A stretch of DNA of 64,000 nucleotides, taken from Mytilus trossulus (Eukaryota > Mollusca > Bivalvia > Mytilida > Mytilidae). Shown here piece by piece: positions 12,652-22,559 of the stretch. The stretch spans positions 2,083,001-2,147,000 of the forward strand of contig NC_086382.1 in the NCBI RefSeq assembly GCF_036588685.1. The letters run 5' to 3'. Each line of letters opens with the position of its first letter. Positions within the stretch are counted from its first letter, which is position 1. The notes below the pieces were generated by a model. That model had not been told where the DNA came from, ran no database searches, and saw nothing but the letters and a program-made list of their open reading frames with translations. The position numbers were made by a program, and so were the translations under genes.

Positions 12652-14934
12652 ATGGACACCGGGTTAGATTCTCCGATTCGGGAAGCCATTGCAAATGAGG
12701 TAAAAAGTGTCATCGCTAGTTCTCAGCAGGACATGTTGAACAATATGAGCGCAATGATGGACTCAAGATTGAATCGTTTACAATCCAACATTCAACAGTC
12801 TCAGCTTGATATTTCCAACGCACAGATCAACAAAATAGAGGAAAGTGTATCAGACAATTACAAGTTTCAAAGGAAAGGGAATGAAAACCAGTTTCGACAC
12901 AGTGTAAAAGTAATTTCCAAGTTAACGGAGGCCCGTTCCTTGCTGGATACTCCTGATGTCAGCCTCTCCAAAGTAGCCGCGGCAAAAGACAAGATATCGG
13001 AAGGTATAGACTTAGTTCAAGAGCGTCAGAAGCTTATTAAGTTAGCGGATTCTTCCGAGTTAGGATGGCGTGTAGTGCAGGAATATGTTACAAATCCTAT
13101 AGCAGACGATTCTGAGGACGAGAAACGTATGAATAGGGCCCAATCTAGAGCTGAAAGAAAATCTAAAGCGGAAAAGGCAAAAAAGCGTCCAAGACCAGTT
13201 CCATATAATAAAGATAGGAGCTCTGAAGACAAGAACTCAAACTACAAGCCTGGTAGATGTTTCACTTGTGGAAACAGAGGCCATTGGAGTGATAATTGTC
13301 CACAAAATAAGAAGTCAAAGATAAGTACATTCAATTTATTACATTTAAATAACGATTTGTTATCATCTGAATCAAAGATAAATAATGTTAGTTTTGAACA
13401 TACATGTAATATTTTACCTTCTGTCTCAATAACGAGCAATTACGATATACAAAACAAGAATGTAACGACTGAACAGTTGTCATCTGACACTGTTTTATAC
13501 TTACCTGGCACACCTGTAGGTAGATTAAAGATCAGGTTAGATAAATGGAAATTGATAACTGATAATCAATACATTCTCGACATAATCGAGAACGGTTATA
13601 AAATACCGTTTAAAACAGAACCTGATCGTATACATATTAGAAATAACAAATCTTCAATAGACAACAAAGATTTTGTTTCATCAGAAATTTTAAATCTATT
13701 GAAAAAAGGCTGTATCAAAGAAGTAAGCACTATACCGTTAGTCGTTAACCCACTTACGGTAGCTTTCAACAAATCGAGTAAACCCAGACTCGTCCTTGAC
13801 TGTCGTCACATAAATCCACACTTATTTAAATACAGGTTTAAATACGAAGTTTGTAAAGTCGCTAGAGAATTGTTCAATGAAAAGGATTTCATATTCAGTT
13901 ACGATTTAAAATCGGCATATCATCATCTTGAGATATTTAAAGAGCATCAACAGTATTTAGGGTTTTCATGGCTGTTTGATAATACAGTAAAATATTTTGT
14001 GTTTGCTGTTTTACCCTTTGGAATTTTAACCGCAGGGTATATTTTTTCAAAGGTTTTGCGAGAAGTGGTTAAAGATTTCAGATCTCAAGGCAAGAGAATT
14101 ATAATGTTTTTAGATGATGGTCTTGCTGGTGATAAAGATTTTGTCACTGCTTTACAGTGTAGTAAACAAGTTAAACTTCAATTAGAAGATTTGGGTTTTT
14201 TAATAGCGCATGAAAAATCGCACTGGTTTCCTTGTCAAAAATTAGATTGGCTCGGTTTCACATGGGATACAAAAAATGGTAACATATTTGTCAAGGAAGA
14301 AAGAATAGAGAAATTAGAAAAATATTTGAATTTTGTTTTGTTTCAAGTGACTAATGGAAAGATTTTATTCAGAGCTAGATTTATAGCAAGTATTGTTGGT
14401 CAGCTTATTATCATGCACGCCGTTTTTGGCAATGTAGTACGTAGAAATACTAGATTTCTTTATGATTGTGTTATGTCAAAAGCTAGTTGGCAAGCTTGTG
14501 TACGAATAACGCACGAAGCTTTGAGCGAATTAATGTACTGGAATCTTCACTGTAGAAATATAAATACAGTAGGTGCTAAGATAAGCACGGTAACAGTCAA
14601 TACTTTGTTTGACTGCGAGATTGTTTGTGACGCCTCAGATGTGGGCTTTGGTGGTTATATTACACCTTTTGCTGATTCTCATTTTGAGAATTTTGAAACA
14701 TTTGGTAATTGGACCAAACCGGAAATGGGTGAAAGTTCTACATGGAGAGAATTAGAATGTGTCAGAAGGGTATTAAAGACATTTAGTAATGCCACTGAAA
14801 ACAAACAAATTAAAATTAATTCCGATAACAAGAATGTTGAGCATATTTTGAAAGTAGGTAGCAAGAAATTGAAATTACAATCAATTGCTACCTCTATTGT
14901 CGATTTTTGTGTGAAGTTCAAAAGATTAACTTAA
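12652..14934 (+). CDS. Gag-like / reverse transcriptase / RNase H of the Ngaro-like element
   Basis: The ATG at 12652 is the first codon after repeat A1, so I prefer it to an in-frame ATG at 12583 inside A1. Residues 1-190 are polar and helix-rich, like a Gag. A CCHC zinc knuckle (CX2CX4HX4C) starts at residue 203. RT follows: SYDLKSAYH near 416-424, PFGILTAG, and the catalytic FLDDG at 486-490. RNase H has CDASD (Asp 660), WRELE (Glu 700) and SDNK (Asp 725). The frame ends at TAA 14932-14934, within RNase H; its last motif continues in another frame from about 14907, so a one-base indel in or near the A run around 14920 is likely. The function would be copying element RNA into DNA. Confidence 0.88.
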   Translation: MDTGLDSPIREAIANEVKSVIASSQQDMLNNMSAMMDSRLNRLQSNIQQSQLDISNAQINKIEESVSDNYKFQRKGNENQFRHSVKVISKLTEARSLLDTPDVSLSKVAAAKDKISEGIDLVQERQKLIKLADSSELGWRVVQEYVTNPIADDSEDEKRMNRAQSRAERKSKAEKAKKRPRPVPYNKDRSSEDKNSNYKPGRCFTCGNRGHWSDNCPQNKKSKISTFNLLHLNNDLLSSESKINNVSFEHTCNILPSVSITSNYDIQNKNVTTEQLSSDTVLYLPGTPVGRLKIRLDKWKLITDNQYILDIIENGYKIPFKTEPDRIHIRNNKSSIDNKDFVSSEILNLLKKGCIKEVSTIPLVVNPLTVAFNKSSKPRLVLDCRHINPHLFKYRFKYEVCKVARELFNEKDFIFSYDLKSAYHHLEIFKEHQQYLGFSWLFDNTVKYFVFAVLPFGILTAGYIFSKVLREVVKDFRSQGKRIIMFLDDGLAGDKDFVTALQCSKQVKLQLEDLGFLIAHEKSHWFPCQKLDWLGFTWDTKNGNIFVKEERIEKLEKYLNFVLFQVTNGKILFRARFIASIVGQLIIMHAVFGNVVRRNTRFLYDCVMSKASWQACVRITHEALSELMYWNLHCRNINTVGAKISTVTVNTLFDCEIVCDASDVGFGGYITPFADSHFENFETFGNWTKPEMGESSTWRELECVRRVLKTFSNATENKQIKINSDNKNVEHILKVGSKKLKLQSIATSIVDFCVKFKRLT

Positions 14935-15443
14935 CACCTAATTGGATACCAAGAACTGAAAATAATGATGCAGATTATCTGAGCAGAGTCATGGATCATG
15001 ACGATTGGGGAATAGAACCCTCAATTTATCATTATTTGTGTAATTTATGGGACATTTGTACGGTAGACAGATTTGCTACACACTATAACTCTCAGTGTAA
15101 GAGATTTAATTCAAAAGTATGGTGTCCAGGGACAGAAGCTGTAGATGCTTTCACCCAGTTTTGGGGTAACGATGTAAACTGGCTTGTACCGCCACCTATC
15201 TTAATTACTAAAACTCTGAATAAATTAAAACAAGATAAAGCAAAAGGAACACTGGTCGTTCCTGAGTGGACTTCTGCCCCTTATTGGCCTATTTTACATA
15301 GAGATGGTGAATTTTTCGATTTTGTGAGAAATATTTATTATTTACCACAGAATAATTGTATCGTCAAGGGGGCAGGAAAAAATGGTGTTTTCAAGACAGG
15401 GTTGCTGAAATTCAGATTGATAGCTATGAGGCTAGCGTTTTGA
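14907..15443 (+). CDS. RNase H tail and conserved C-terminal segment of the RT polyprotein, frame-shifted
   Basis: Continues the upstream polyprotein in a different frame. It opens with the end of RNase H (WIPRTENNDADYLSR, the usual last motif with its Asp). It then shows VDRFATHYNSQCKRFNS, a DAF..FW block, PPP and GTLVVPEWTSAPYWP, a segment that follows RNase H in DIRS-like polyproteins. It ends naturally after MRLAF at 15441-15443. The listed start codon is not a real start; translation would come from the ORF upstream. No convincing programmed-frameshift heptamer is seen at the overlap, so a mutation is the simpler view. Confidence 0.8.
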   Translation: MCEVQKINLTPNWIPRTENNDADYLSRVMDHDDWGIEPSIYHYLCNLWDICTVDRFATHYNSQCKRFNSKVWCPGTEAVDAFTQFWGNDVNWLVPPPILITKTLNKLKQDKAKGTLVVPEWTSAPYWPILHRDGEFFDFVRNIYYLPQNNCIVKGAGKNGVFKTGLLKFRLIAMRLAF

Positions 15444-15451
15444 TTAAGTAA

Positions 15452-16144
15452 TTCTATTTTGCAGGAATAGGATTGAAGCGGAATGTCGGAGCAGCTGTGG
15501 AGGCAAGCGGAGTTTCTAAAGACCATATTCTTTATGATTTAACCGGAAAGATGTCGTCATTTCTTCTCAACTCAAGAAGTAACAATACAAACAAGACATA
15601 CTTTTCAAGTTTCAACAGATGGAGCGCATTTATCAAAGAACATGGTTTTAATAATTTACCCGCTGCTCCTATGCACGTCGCATTGTACATAACTAATTTG
15701 ATAGACAAAAACTGTTCTCCTAACGTTATTAATAGTGCTATTTATTCTTTGAAATGGGTACATGAGCTGAATGGTTTTGCTGACCCTACTGACAATTCTT
15801 TCGTTAAATCATTACAAGAATCAGCCAAGCGCTTAAATGGAAAACCTGTTAACAAAAAGGAGCCTGTTAGTATCGACATTATTATTGAACTATGTACAAA
15901 ATTCAAAGATTCTAATGTTTTATTAATTGTAAGAGATTTAGCAATGATAGTGTTAAGTTTTTCAGGATTTCTCCGTTTCGACGAGCTTAGTTCTTTAAAA
16001 TGTAAAGACGTAACTGTGTATGATGAATTTTTGAAATTATTTATTTCTCATAGCAAAACGGACCAATATAGACAGGGTAATGAAATTTTGATTGCAAAAG
16101 GGAAAACTATAGCATGTCCAGTCAGTATTTTCAAGAATTATTGA
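15452..16144 (+). CDS. Tyrosine recombinase, N-terminal and first catalytic part
   Basis: Open from 15452 after a stop, with no ATG until 15550 and an acceptor-like TTTTGCAG at 15457-15464; splicing or a non-ATG start may produce the protein. The N-terminal part (NKTYFSSFNRWSAFIKEHG) is the SAM-like core-binding domain. GFLRFDELSSLK has the first catalytic Arg (codon 15974-15976). The frame then hits TGA at 16142-16144, and the rest of the catalytic domain is in the next reading frame, so this copy is broken. The enzyme would join the circular DNA copy to the genome without a DDE integrase. Confidence 0.85.
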   Translation, partial: FYFAGIGLKRNVGAAVEASGVSKDHILYDLTGKMSSFLLNSRSNNTNKTYFSSFNRWSAFIKEHGFNNLPAAPMHVALYITNLIDKNCSPNVINSAIYSLKWVHELNGFADPTDNSFVKSLQESAKRLNGKPVNKKEPVSIDIIIELCTKFKDSNVLLIVRDLAMIVLSFSGFLRFDELSSLKCKDVTVYDEFLKLFISHSKTDQYRQGNEILIAKGKTIACPVSIFKNY

Positions 16145-16145
16145 T

Positions 16146-16592
16146 TTGGCTAAATTGAACCTGAATTCAGATTTTTACATATTTCGACCTATATTTAAGC
16201 ATAAGTCTATAGCTAAACTTATTTACAAAAATAAGAAAATAAGTTACACAGCAGCTAGAGAAAATATATTGAAAAGACTGAAATTAATCGCACCCACGTT
16301 GAATTTGGGTTTACATTCTTTGCGTGCCGGTGGGGCGACCGCTGCTGCTAGTTCAGAAGTTAATGAACGATGCATTAAAAGGCATGGCAGGTGGAAGTCT
16401 GACAGTAGCAAAGACGGCTATATTGCCGACACTTTAGAAAAGAGACTTTCAGTATCTCAGTCTTGGATTATAGATTTTTTACTCATATTTCACCCCTTTC
16501 TTTGTATGTTTTCTAGCTGTCTGGGTTATCGGCAATATGAATATATTGTTTTGTTTTATTATAGCCTATGTATTCAAGGGGAAAAAGGTTAA
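16146..16592 (+). CDS. Tyrosine recombinase, C-terminal catalytic part
   Basis: Carries the rest of the active site: HSLRAGG with His 16314-16316 and Arg 16323-16325, then RHGRWKS, then the nucleophile Tyr in DGYIAD at 16419-16421. Spacing fits the R-HxxR-Y layout of the family. The true C-terminus is probably near 16460; the frame stays open into repeat B1 and stops at 16590-16592. A one-base indel near 16144 separates it from the N-terminal half. Confidence 0.85.
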   Translation: MAKLNLNSDFYIFRPIFKHKSIAKLIYKNKKISYTAARENILKRLKLIAPTLNLGLHSLRAGGATAAASSEVNERCIKRHGRWKSDSSKDGYIADTLEKRLSVSQSWIIDFLLIFHPFLCMFSSCLGYRQYEYIVLFYYSLCIQGEKG

Positions 16593-16601
16593 GGTAATAC
16601 T
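16515..16601 (+). repeat. Ngaro-like element, repeat B1
   Basis: 87 bp beginning AGCTGTCTGGGTTATCGG and ending AAGGTAATACT. It matches B2 (17160-17246) at every position I compared. It directly abuts A2. Confidence 0.9.
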
Positions 16602-16746
16602 TACATTTTCCCGCGTTTCAACGAATAGCGGGAAACATTTGTATTAACGATGCGTATGAATTTTCTTATTTAGTCACGTGAAAATTTTCAAGTGCGGGAA
16701 AATATTTCGAAAGCTTCACTTTCTACCCAACAGTCGTAGTGTCAAG
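16601..16746 (+). repeat. Ngaro-like element, repeat A2
   Basis: Second copy of A1, ending GTAGTGTCAAG at 16746. It is followed by 413 bp of element-specific sequence (16747-17159) before B2. That spacer has no ORF I can support. Confidence 0.9.
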
Positions 16747-17159
16747 TTTATTTTTACATATTTCAGATATGTAACAATTTAGTTTAATTCATGTTTCTGA
16801 TCATGGTTAGTGGTTTTTTTTGTAACGAATAATTGTAACTCAAATTTTGTGTATACTGTCCAAGTATACCTCTGGAGACGGTCTTCCGAGCACAGGGTTT
16901 GGACGCAGGTTTCCAACTTTTTTCCACTACATATTTGGTATTTAATGTAGTTTGACCCGAGATAACTCGTTTTGGTTGGTTTTTCCTGGCCGGCGGGATC
17001 GTTGATGAAAGAGCCTTTGCTATTATTTGGTATTTAACTAAATATACTATATGTATGTCATATATCAGCATCCAGTAATCATCTATAATTGTAATGATTT
17101 ATTTATGTATTTATGCTTATGAATTGTATTTTCAACTAATTAAAATCCGGTGTCCTTCA

Positions 17160-17246
17160 AGCTGTCTGGGTTATCGGCAATATGAATATATTGTTTTGTT
17201 TTATTATAGCCTATGTATTCAAGGGGAAAAAGGTTAAGGTAATACT
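17160..17246 (+). repeat. Ngaro-like element, repeat B2 (3' end)
   Basis: Second copy of B1; its end AATACT at 17246 sets the 3' boundary of the element, because B1 stops at the same base where A2 begins. Confidence 0.9.
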
Positions 17247-17648
17247 AATAGAAAACTTTTCTCTCGATCTTTATGTTGAACTCAGTGAATGTAGTGATGA
17301 ATCGCTATTTATTATTTGTCTAGGAAAAGACCCTTCAACTGCGCTCAGTGACTCCGACTTGGATTCATTTAAACGACTTTGCTACGTCCATGTAATAAAA
17401 TCTGCATCCGAATACAATCGCTAATTGAACTATATTGTATAGTGTTAGCACATGTAATATCGACAGCTCGCAACATAAACTCATTTACAGCTTGCAATAT
17501 ATATTAACATTTTCATTTATATGTAAATATTACTCATTGTTCATAACTTTACTATTTTATTTTCTATTATTAATGTATTAATTTATTGTTCATGATACCA
17601 TACTTCATGTAATCTCTATAAAGAGGAAATAAAGATATGAATGAATGA
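17247..17648 (+). mobile_element. Possible LINE 3' end next to the Ngaro-like element
   Basis: The sequence after B2 ends in CTCTATAAAGAGGAAATAAA followed by GATATGAATGAATGA at about 17613-17648. A hairpin-like CTCTATAAAGAG, AATAAA and short ATGA tail is typical of CR1/L2-type LINE ends, from memory. An 80-codon open frame (17182-17424) crosses the B2 border; I see no recognised domain in it. Confidence 0.35.
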
Positions 17649-17682
17649 CACTATAAAAACTGATTAATCACAATCAAAACAA

Positions 17683-18131
17683 TTCCCGATTGTCCCACAA
17701 TTAAATTTCCCAATTGTCCGGTGCATTACGTTTGCGCGCATTACCATTACATTTGCGCGCAAAAATCATTACGTTTGCGCGCAGCTTTCCATTACATTTG
17801 CGCGCATTTTTTTTGCAAGTAAACTCAGGTAAACTCAGGTAAAATACAGGTAATAATGCTTATTTATCTATTGATTTGTTCAATTATTTATAAGTATCAG
17901 TATCCCTTCCGTTAGTCTTAGTATGTTGCCTCTTTGACACATTCCCCATTTCCATTCTTAATGTTTTCATAACTTGGGCACATATTTTGAAAGTATTCAA
18001 TCTGTATTGTTTTAGGGAAAATTGTCCCATGTTGGAGAAACGTGACTAAACCCCACAAACATCTTCCCGATTGTTCCACAACATTTCACTACCTTTTTAC
18101 CTGAAATTTCAAAAAGTGGGACAATCGGGAA
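17683..18131. repeat. Inverted-repeat-bounded element with TTTGCGCGCA motifs
   Basis: TTCCCGATTGTCCCAC at 17683-17698 is repeated exactly in inverted orientation at 18116-18131, with a near copy in direct orientation at 18064-18079. Between them lie four CATTACRTTTGCGCGC units (17724-17805) and a minus fragment of the R1 repeat (about 17926-17963). This resembles a non-autonomous transposon, but no target duplication is clear. Confidence 0.45.
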
Positions 18132-19811
18132 GACACCGTATTTTTATAGGCTTAAAATTTCATGATAAAAAATCATAAATTATTTCCGAGAAATTCAAAC
18201 ATTTTATTTCGGGATAATATGGAGATCATCTTAGTAATCATGCATAGAACTATATACTAAAGATTGATATTTATTGTTCCCAGGCAGTATAATTTTTCTA
18301 CCTTCAAACCGTATTAAAGTACAATAAATATTTCTGTTTTTAAAACTGTCTTAACATATTTTGACACCGTAAGTTTTAAAAGGATTTCAAACAATTATAT
18401 AGTTAGTTTTTAGTACACAAATACTATCGAACTTCGTCGTATGGCAAAGACTTATGAATAACTTACAAAATATATAATGATAGGAATAACACAAATTGGA
18501 CTATTTAAATCATTTATTATATAGTCGATCCTCTCAACTGAAGCGTATAATTATTCGGGTTAGTTTATATCTTTTATATATTTCCCTGGACTTTCCAATT
18601 ATTTTTTTGTAATCTGTTTGTTATTTTTTCACCAAGTTGTTAATGTTTATTGGAGTCAATTTCACGTTTATTTTTCATACAAAATTGAAAAATGAAGTAC
18701 CTTGGCCGATTTGGCTACTCTCTGTTTGTAACTGTTGACTTAATATTCACTTTAAATTTCAATTTCTCAGTAAAAGTTCGTATAAAAGGTATTTATAAAT
18801 TATCCTTGGGTTCCAAATATTGCTTTGAGTGCCTGATGAAGTTCGATCTAGAAAAATATCCCAGACGCAAAAAACAAAATGTATACTTTTACGTTATACT
18901 AGTATTATATATATTGTTTGTATCAACAACGAAGGTACACAAAATGATATTAATAGGATCTAGTCAGGATTCACAGAATCTTTTAGAAATGATTTATTGC
19001 ACAGGCGGAGTAAGGAGTACCAGGGTTCCCCCTTAGTTTGCGGGAAAAATAGTACAAAAATGAGCCACCTTTGGAGGAAAATTTTTGATTGATTATTTAG
19101 GGAATCATTGAGGCATGACTAGACCGTACCCTTATTGAGCAGTCAGCGCCCCCCTTATAGGCCAAATAAAAAAAGTATTTGTGTTTCCTGTTTCCTTACA
19201 TACCCTATACATAAATGAGAAATATCCTACCTTGAAGCTTTTTTAGTCATTTTTCAAAAAGCTCTGTGAAAAACAAATAGTCTTTTATTTGGCCTTATGA
19301 ACAATTCTGCATCAGCCACAGATTTTGGTCATCGTATACATCAATGCGTCATGTTGTTACAAAGATAAACCAGTAATTAACACTGTGATTGTTGAACTCC
19401 ACACTTCCATACTTGTAGCTATATGTAAAAGAACCAAAGAAACATTCAACTTCATAAGTTGAAAATAATACTGACAAAGCCATGACAAAAAATGGTAAGA
19501 CCAAAAGACAAACAAAAGTATATCAAGAACATAACACAGATTTTGAATTATTATATATAAAATCGCTTACCACTTAGAAAAAAAACAAGAAAGAACCCAT
19601 TCACCACCGTTTACGAAAACCCTATCCCATTCTGCTGTTGATTGTATCAAGATTTAAAATTAACCCCAGCAAACAAAACTAACTCTCATTCATGACTGAT
19701 ACGCATGCGCAAGAAATAATAAGCAGCATTAATAAATTTCTTCCTTAGCGTTAGGGTTACACAAATTTTCATAAGATTACAATTTGAATTAAGAGGACAG
19801 ATTTTACAAAT
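18132..19811. other. No supported gene
   Basis: AT-rich sequence. A 114-codon frame at 18692-19036 has no motif and AT-driven composition, so I do not call it. The last bases before 19812 are the probable 5' UTR of the small membrane protein gene, with an in-frame TGA at 19785-19787. Confidence 0.5.
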
Positions 19812-22496
19812 ATGGTAAGTATTTTTATGTACAAATATAGTTATAACTTCTTACATTTCATTTTATAAAAAAAATAGTATTGAAAATTATAGTCGATTTT
19901 TTCCTCCAATTGAAATTCTTTTGACATTGTGACGTTGTTCCGCCTCAATTTATCGTTTTAAAATGAAAATAACAATTTTCTTGATTTACCTTCATCATTT
20001 ACGTTTGAAGCCAAACAATTGAAAGCCAAGGATGTACTAGAACATAAACAGTTGAAGAGCTATATGACAAAAAGGACATAACAGTATAGTCAAATCCATC
20101 CTAACTTAAGACGCATTTAAAACATGTACATGTCTAAGACACTACTAAATAAGATTCTTAAACCGTAGTTATCTAAGTTAACATATACATATTAAGGCAG
20201 CTTAATTATACCTACTTAGCATAATTGGTTCAATCAAGCCGGTTTGTTTTTATTCATGGTTTGGTTTATGGAGGTAACGAGTATCGTTTTTAACTGTATT
20301 CAATGACTATGACTTTACAATAGAATTATTGCACTTTGACACGATATACTGGTAATCAAAAGTAGTGAAGTAGAAACAATTTATATAATTATAGATTATA
20401 ATTGCGCTTTATTAAAAAAAAAATCGTTTTCAGCCATGAATGACCTTAAATTTGTTTTATATTTAAAAAAAAAAATCATATTGAAGCCAAGCAAGTAATA
20501 CAGTTTATCGATATAAACAAAGCAACAACCCTCTGGCAGATTCAACAATGAAGTTCAATTTAATTACTGGAGTTCAAAACATAACTCGCATAAAGGTGAC
20601 ATCGTATGGTCATATGTTCAAAGAACCCCAACCGATCAGTTGGAACCATTATAACTTCAAAAATAATTATTGATTCCATTGATGTTTACACCAGAGCATA
20701 TGCTTAACGAAAAGTTAAATTGCACACTGTGTTTTAATCTTTATGTCTGTAAAACAAACAAATGCTTATTTGATATGTGACTCTCAGATGAGTGTACGGC
20801 CTTGAATATAGATTGACTTCCGTACAGTATTTACTTCATACCACCACATCTTTGGTTGCCTTTGCATTCGGTATAAACAACAAAATGGAATTACAAAAAT
20901 CAACTACATTCTCTTAAAAACAAATAACACCCGCTTGTTGTAATTAAGTCATTGCTATAAGTGATTTTAGATAAAGACATAACTTATAGCAGTTTGCAAA
21001 GCCTTTTTAATATAGTGACAGTTATGAAGAATAAAAGTGGTTACTATTTATATGAAACATTGTTATCATGAAATTCATAGTACTTTGTAACTGCTGCTTT
21101 GAAATAAATGTGGTTTTGAGCTTTGGATTTGGCCATTCGATTACGGATTTCCATTTTGAATTTTCCTCGGAGTTTAGTATTTTTGTTATTTTACTTTTTA
21201 CTTGAAATGATTTTTACTTCCCTAGCTTTGAAAATGTTTTAGTTTTAGCGTTGTTTATTAAGGCGAATGCGAAAACAGCACTTCGGAAACAAAACACATT
21301 TGACAAACAGGTTGAACAAATGATATCGGATATATTCCTTACGTCGAAACTACAATCCCCCTTCCCTTTCATGAATGTGACCTACCGAATAAGACTATTT
21401 ACCGAATATGTTATCACATAAGCAACACGACGGGTACCACATGTGGAGCAGGATCTGCTTACCCTTGCGGAGCACCTGAGATCACCCTTAGTTTTTGGTG
21501 GGGTTCATGCTGTTTGTTCTTTAGTTTTCTATGTTGTCTCATGTGTACTATTGTTTTTTCTGTTTGTCTTTTTCATTTTTAGCTATGGCGTTGTCAGTTT
21601 GTTTTAATTTTTTTAGTTTGATTGTCCCTTTGGTATATTTCGTCCCTCTTGAACAACTGATATTCTTAAACCCTGATAACTGCCATTGTCGATTGCCATA
21701 TAAATTGATCACACGAGGTAACAACATGGATCTTAATATACATTTAATACTAAACAGAAAACAATAAACTTGCGTCAAAGATGCTATACTTCAAACATCA
21801 GGTGCAAAAAATGTTATACACCATATCCGGGTCACAACATATAATGACTTTTTATATATATGTAATCTAAAAAAAAAATCACAATACTTAGTCATTTATA
21901 ATTTCTTACAGGATCTCTCAGCTCTGTTTATTGGCATATGGATGGTGTTTATTATATATATTGCCGTATGTGTTGAAGGTATGCTTTTATAATTTATTCA
22001 GCTTAAGTCCATAGTGCATTGTATGAGTGTTTGATTTTCGTATAATGAAGACATAATATATGAATCAATTTAATTCAGGTCTGCAGCTGGCATGTCTGTA
22101 ACTACTAGTAAAATGTAGTTCTTTGTTAGTTTATGTATTATTGTAATTTGTTTAGTTTCTTCTGTGTTATACTCAGACAGCTGATTCGGGTTTCTTTTAA
22201 ACCGAGTTTTAGCATGCGTATTGCTGTGTGCTTATTTTTTTCGACATTGGATAGAGTTATATGGAAAGGGTTGATAGGCATCAACAGGCATTGTAAAATT
22301 TCCATTTTATTTTCGTCTCCTTGATCTTTCATGAGTATTTTCTTTTTCTTTTTCAGTTGATGTTACAGTTTGTCCTGTGATATCTGCTTATTTATATCCA
22401 TCCTTTGCAGGGCCAATGGTGTCAGTTATTCGGGTCATAACATATGGGTTGATGTTTTATCTAATTATGTTACCTGTTGAAATCAATCAGAGATGA
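19812..22496 (+). CDS. Small two-pass membrane protein, 69 residues, 3 coding exons
   Basis: Exon 1 contributes only ATG (19812-19814) followed at once by GTAAGT. Exon 2 is 21912-21978 (acceptor TTCTTACAG, donor GTATGC) and exon 3 is 22357-22496 (acceptor CTTTTTCAG, stop TGA). The junctions keep frame (phase 0, then phase 1), and an in-frame stop upstream of the ATG supports that start. The product has a hydrophobic segment at residues 3-22 (with IWMVFIIYIAVCV), a short loop with VDVTVCPVISAYLYPSFAGP, a second hydrophobic segment at about 45-64, and a polar end EINQR. AATAAA follows 58 bases past the stop. I do not recognise the family and assign no function. Intron 1 (19815-21911) holds dispersed repeats. 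Confidence 0.7.
21312..21650 (+). repeat. Dispersed repeat, family R3 (in intron 1 of the small membrane gene)
   Basis: Begins AATGATATCGGATATATTCC, contains GCAACACGACGGGTACC, GTGGAGCAGGATCTGCTTAC and TCTATGTTGTCTCATGTGTA, and ends near GTCCCTTTGGTATATTTCGT. Other copies are at 53286-53604 and 49885-50480, the latter split by a SINE. Confidence 0.75.
21650..21840 (+). repeat. Dispersed repeat, family R4
   Basis: GAACAACTGATATTCTTAAA, CTGCCATTGTCGATTGCCAT and ACACCATATCCGG recur at 24880-25157 with moderate divergence. It follows R3 directly here. Confidence 0.6.
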
Positions 22497-22553
22497 AGTT
22501 TTCAGCCTGTATGTTTCATAAAAATTGACATTTCACCTCTTTTGAAAATGAAG

Positions 22554-22559
22554 AATAAA
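22554..22559 (+). terminator. Poly(A) signal of the small membrane protein gene
   Basis: AATAAA 58 bases after the TGA at 22494-22496, followed by T-rich sequence. Confidence 0.55.

Larger units (their letters stand above)
12506..17246 (+). mobile_element. Ngaro-like tyrosine-recombinase (DIRS-order) retrotransposon
   Basis: 4741 bp with split direct repeats in the order A1 (12506-12651), coding region, B1 (16515-16601), A2 (16601-16746), B2 (17160-17246). B1 abuts A2, so the internal B1-A2 junction is what joining the outer B2 and A1 ends into a circle would give. That layout, with an encoded tyrosine recombinase and no integrase or aspartic protease, is known for the Ngaro and PAT groups of DIRS-like elements. 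A1 and A2 differ at two positions, and B1 and B2 look identical, which suggests fairly recent insertion. Genes run Gag knuckle, RT, RNase H, a conserved post-RNase H segment, then recombinase. Frame breaks near 14920 and 16144 make this copy probably inactive. No target duplication is evident, as expected for this order. Confidence 0.9.

Noticed and set aside
17182-17424. 80-codon frame crossing the 3' border of the Ngaro-like element
   Set aside because: Starts inside repeat B2 and continues into flank; no recognised domain, so not called as a gene.
18692-19036. 114-codon frame
   Set aside because: AT-driven composition, no motif, no splice context; likely chance.
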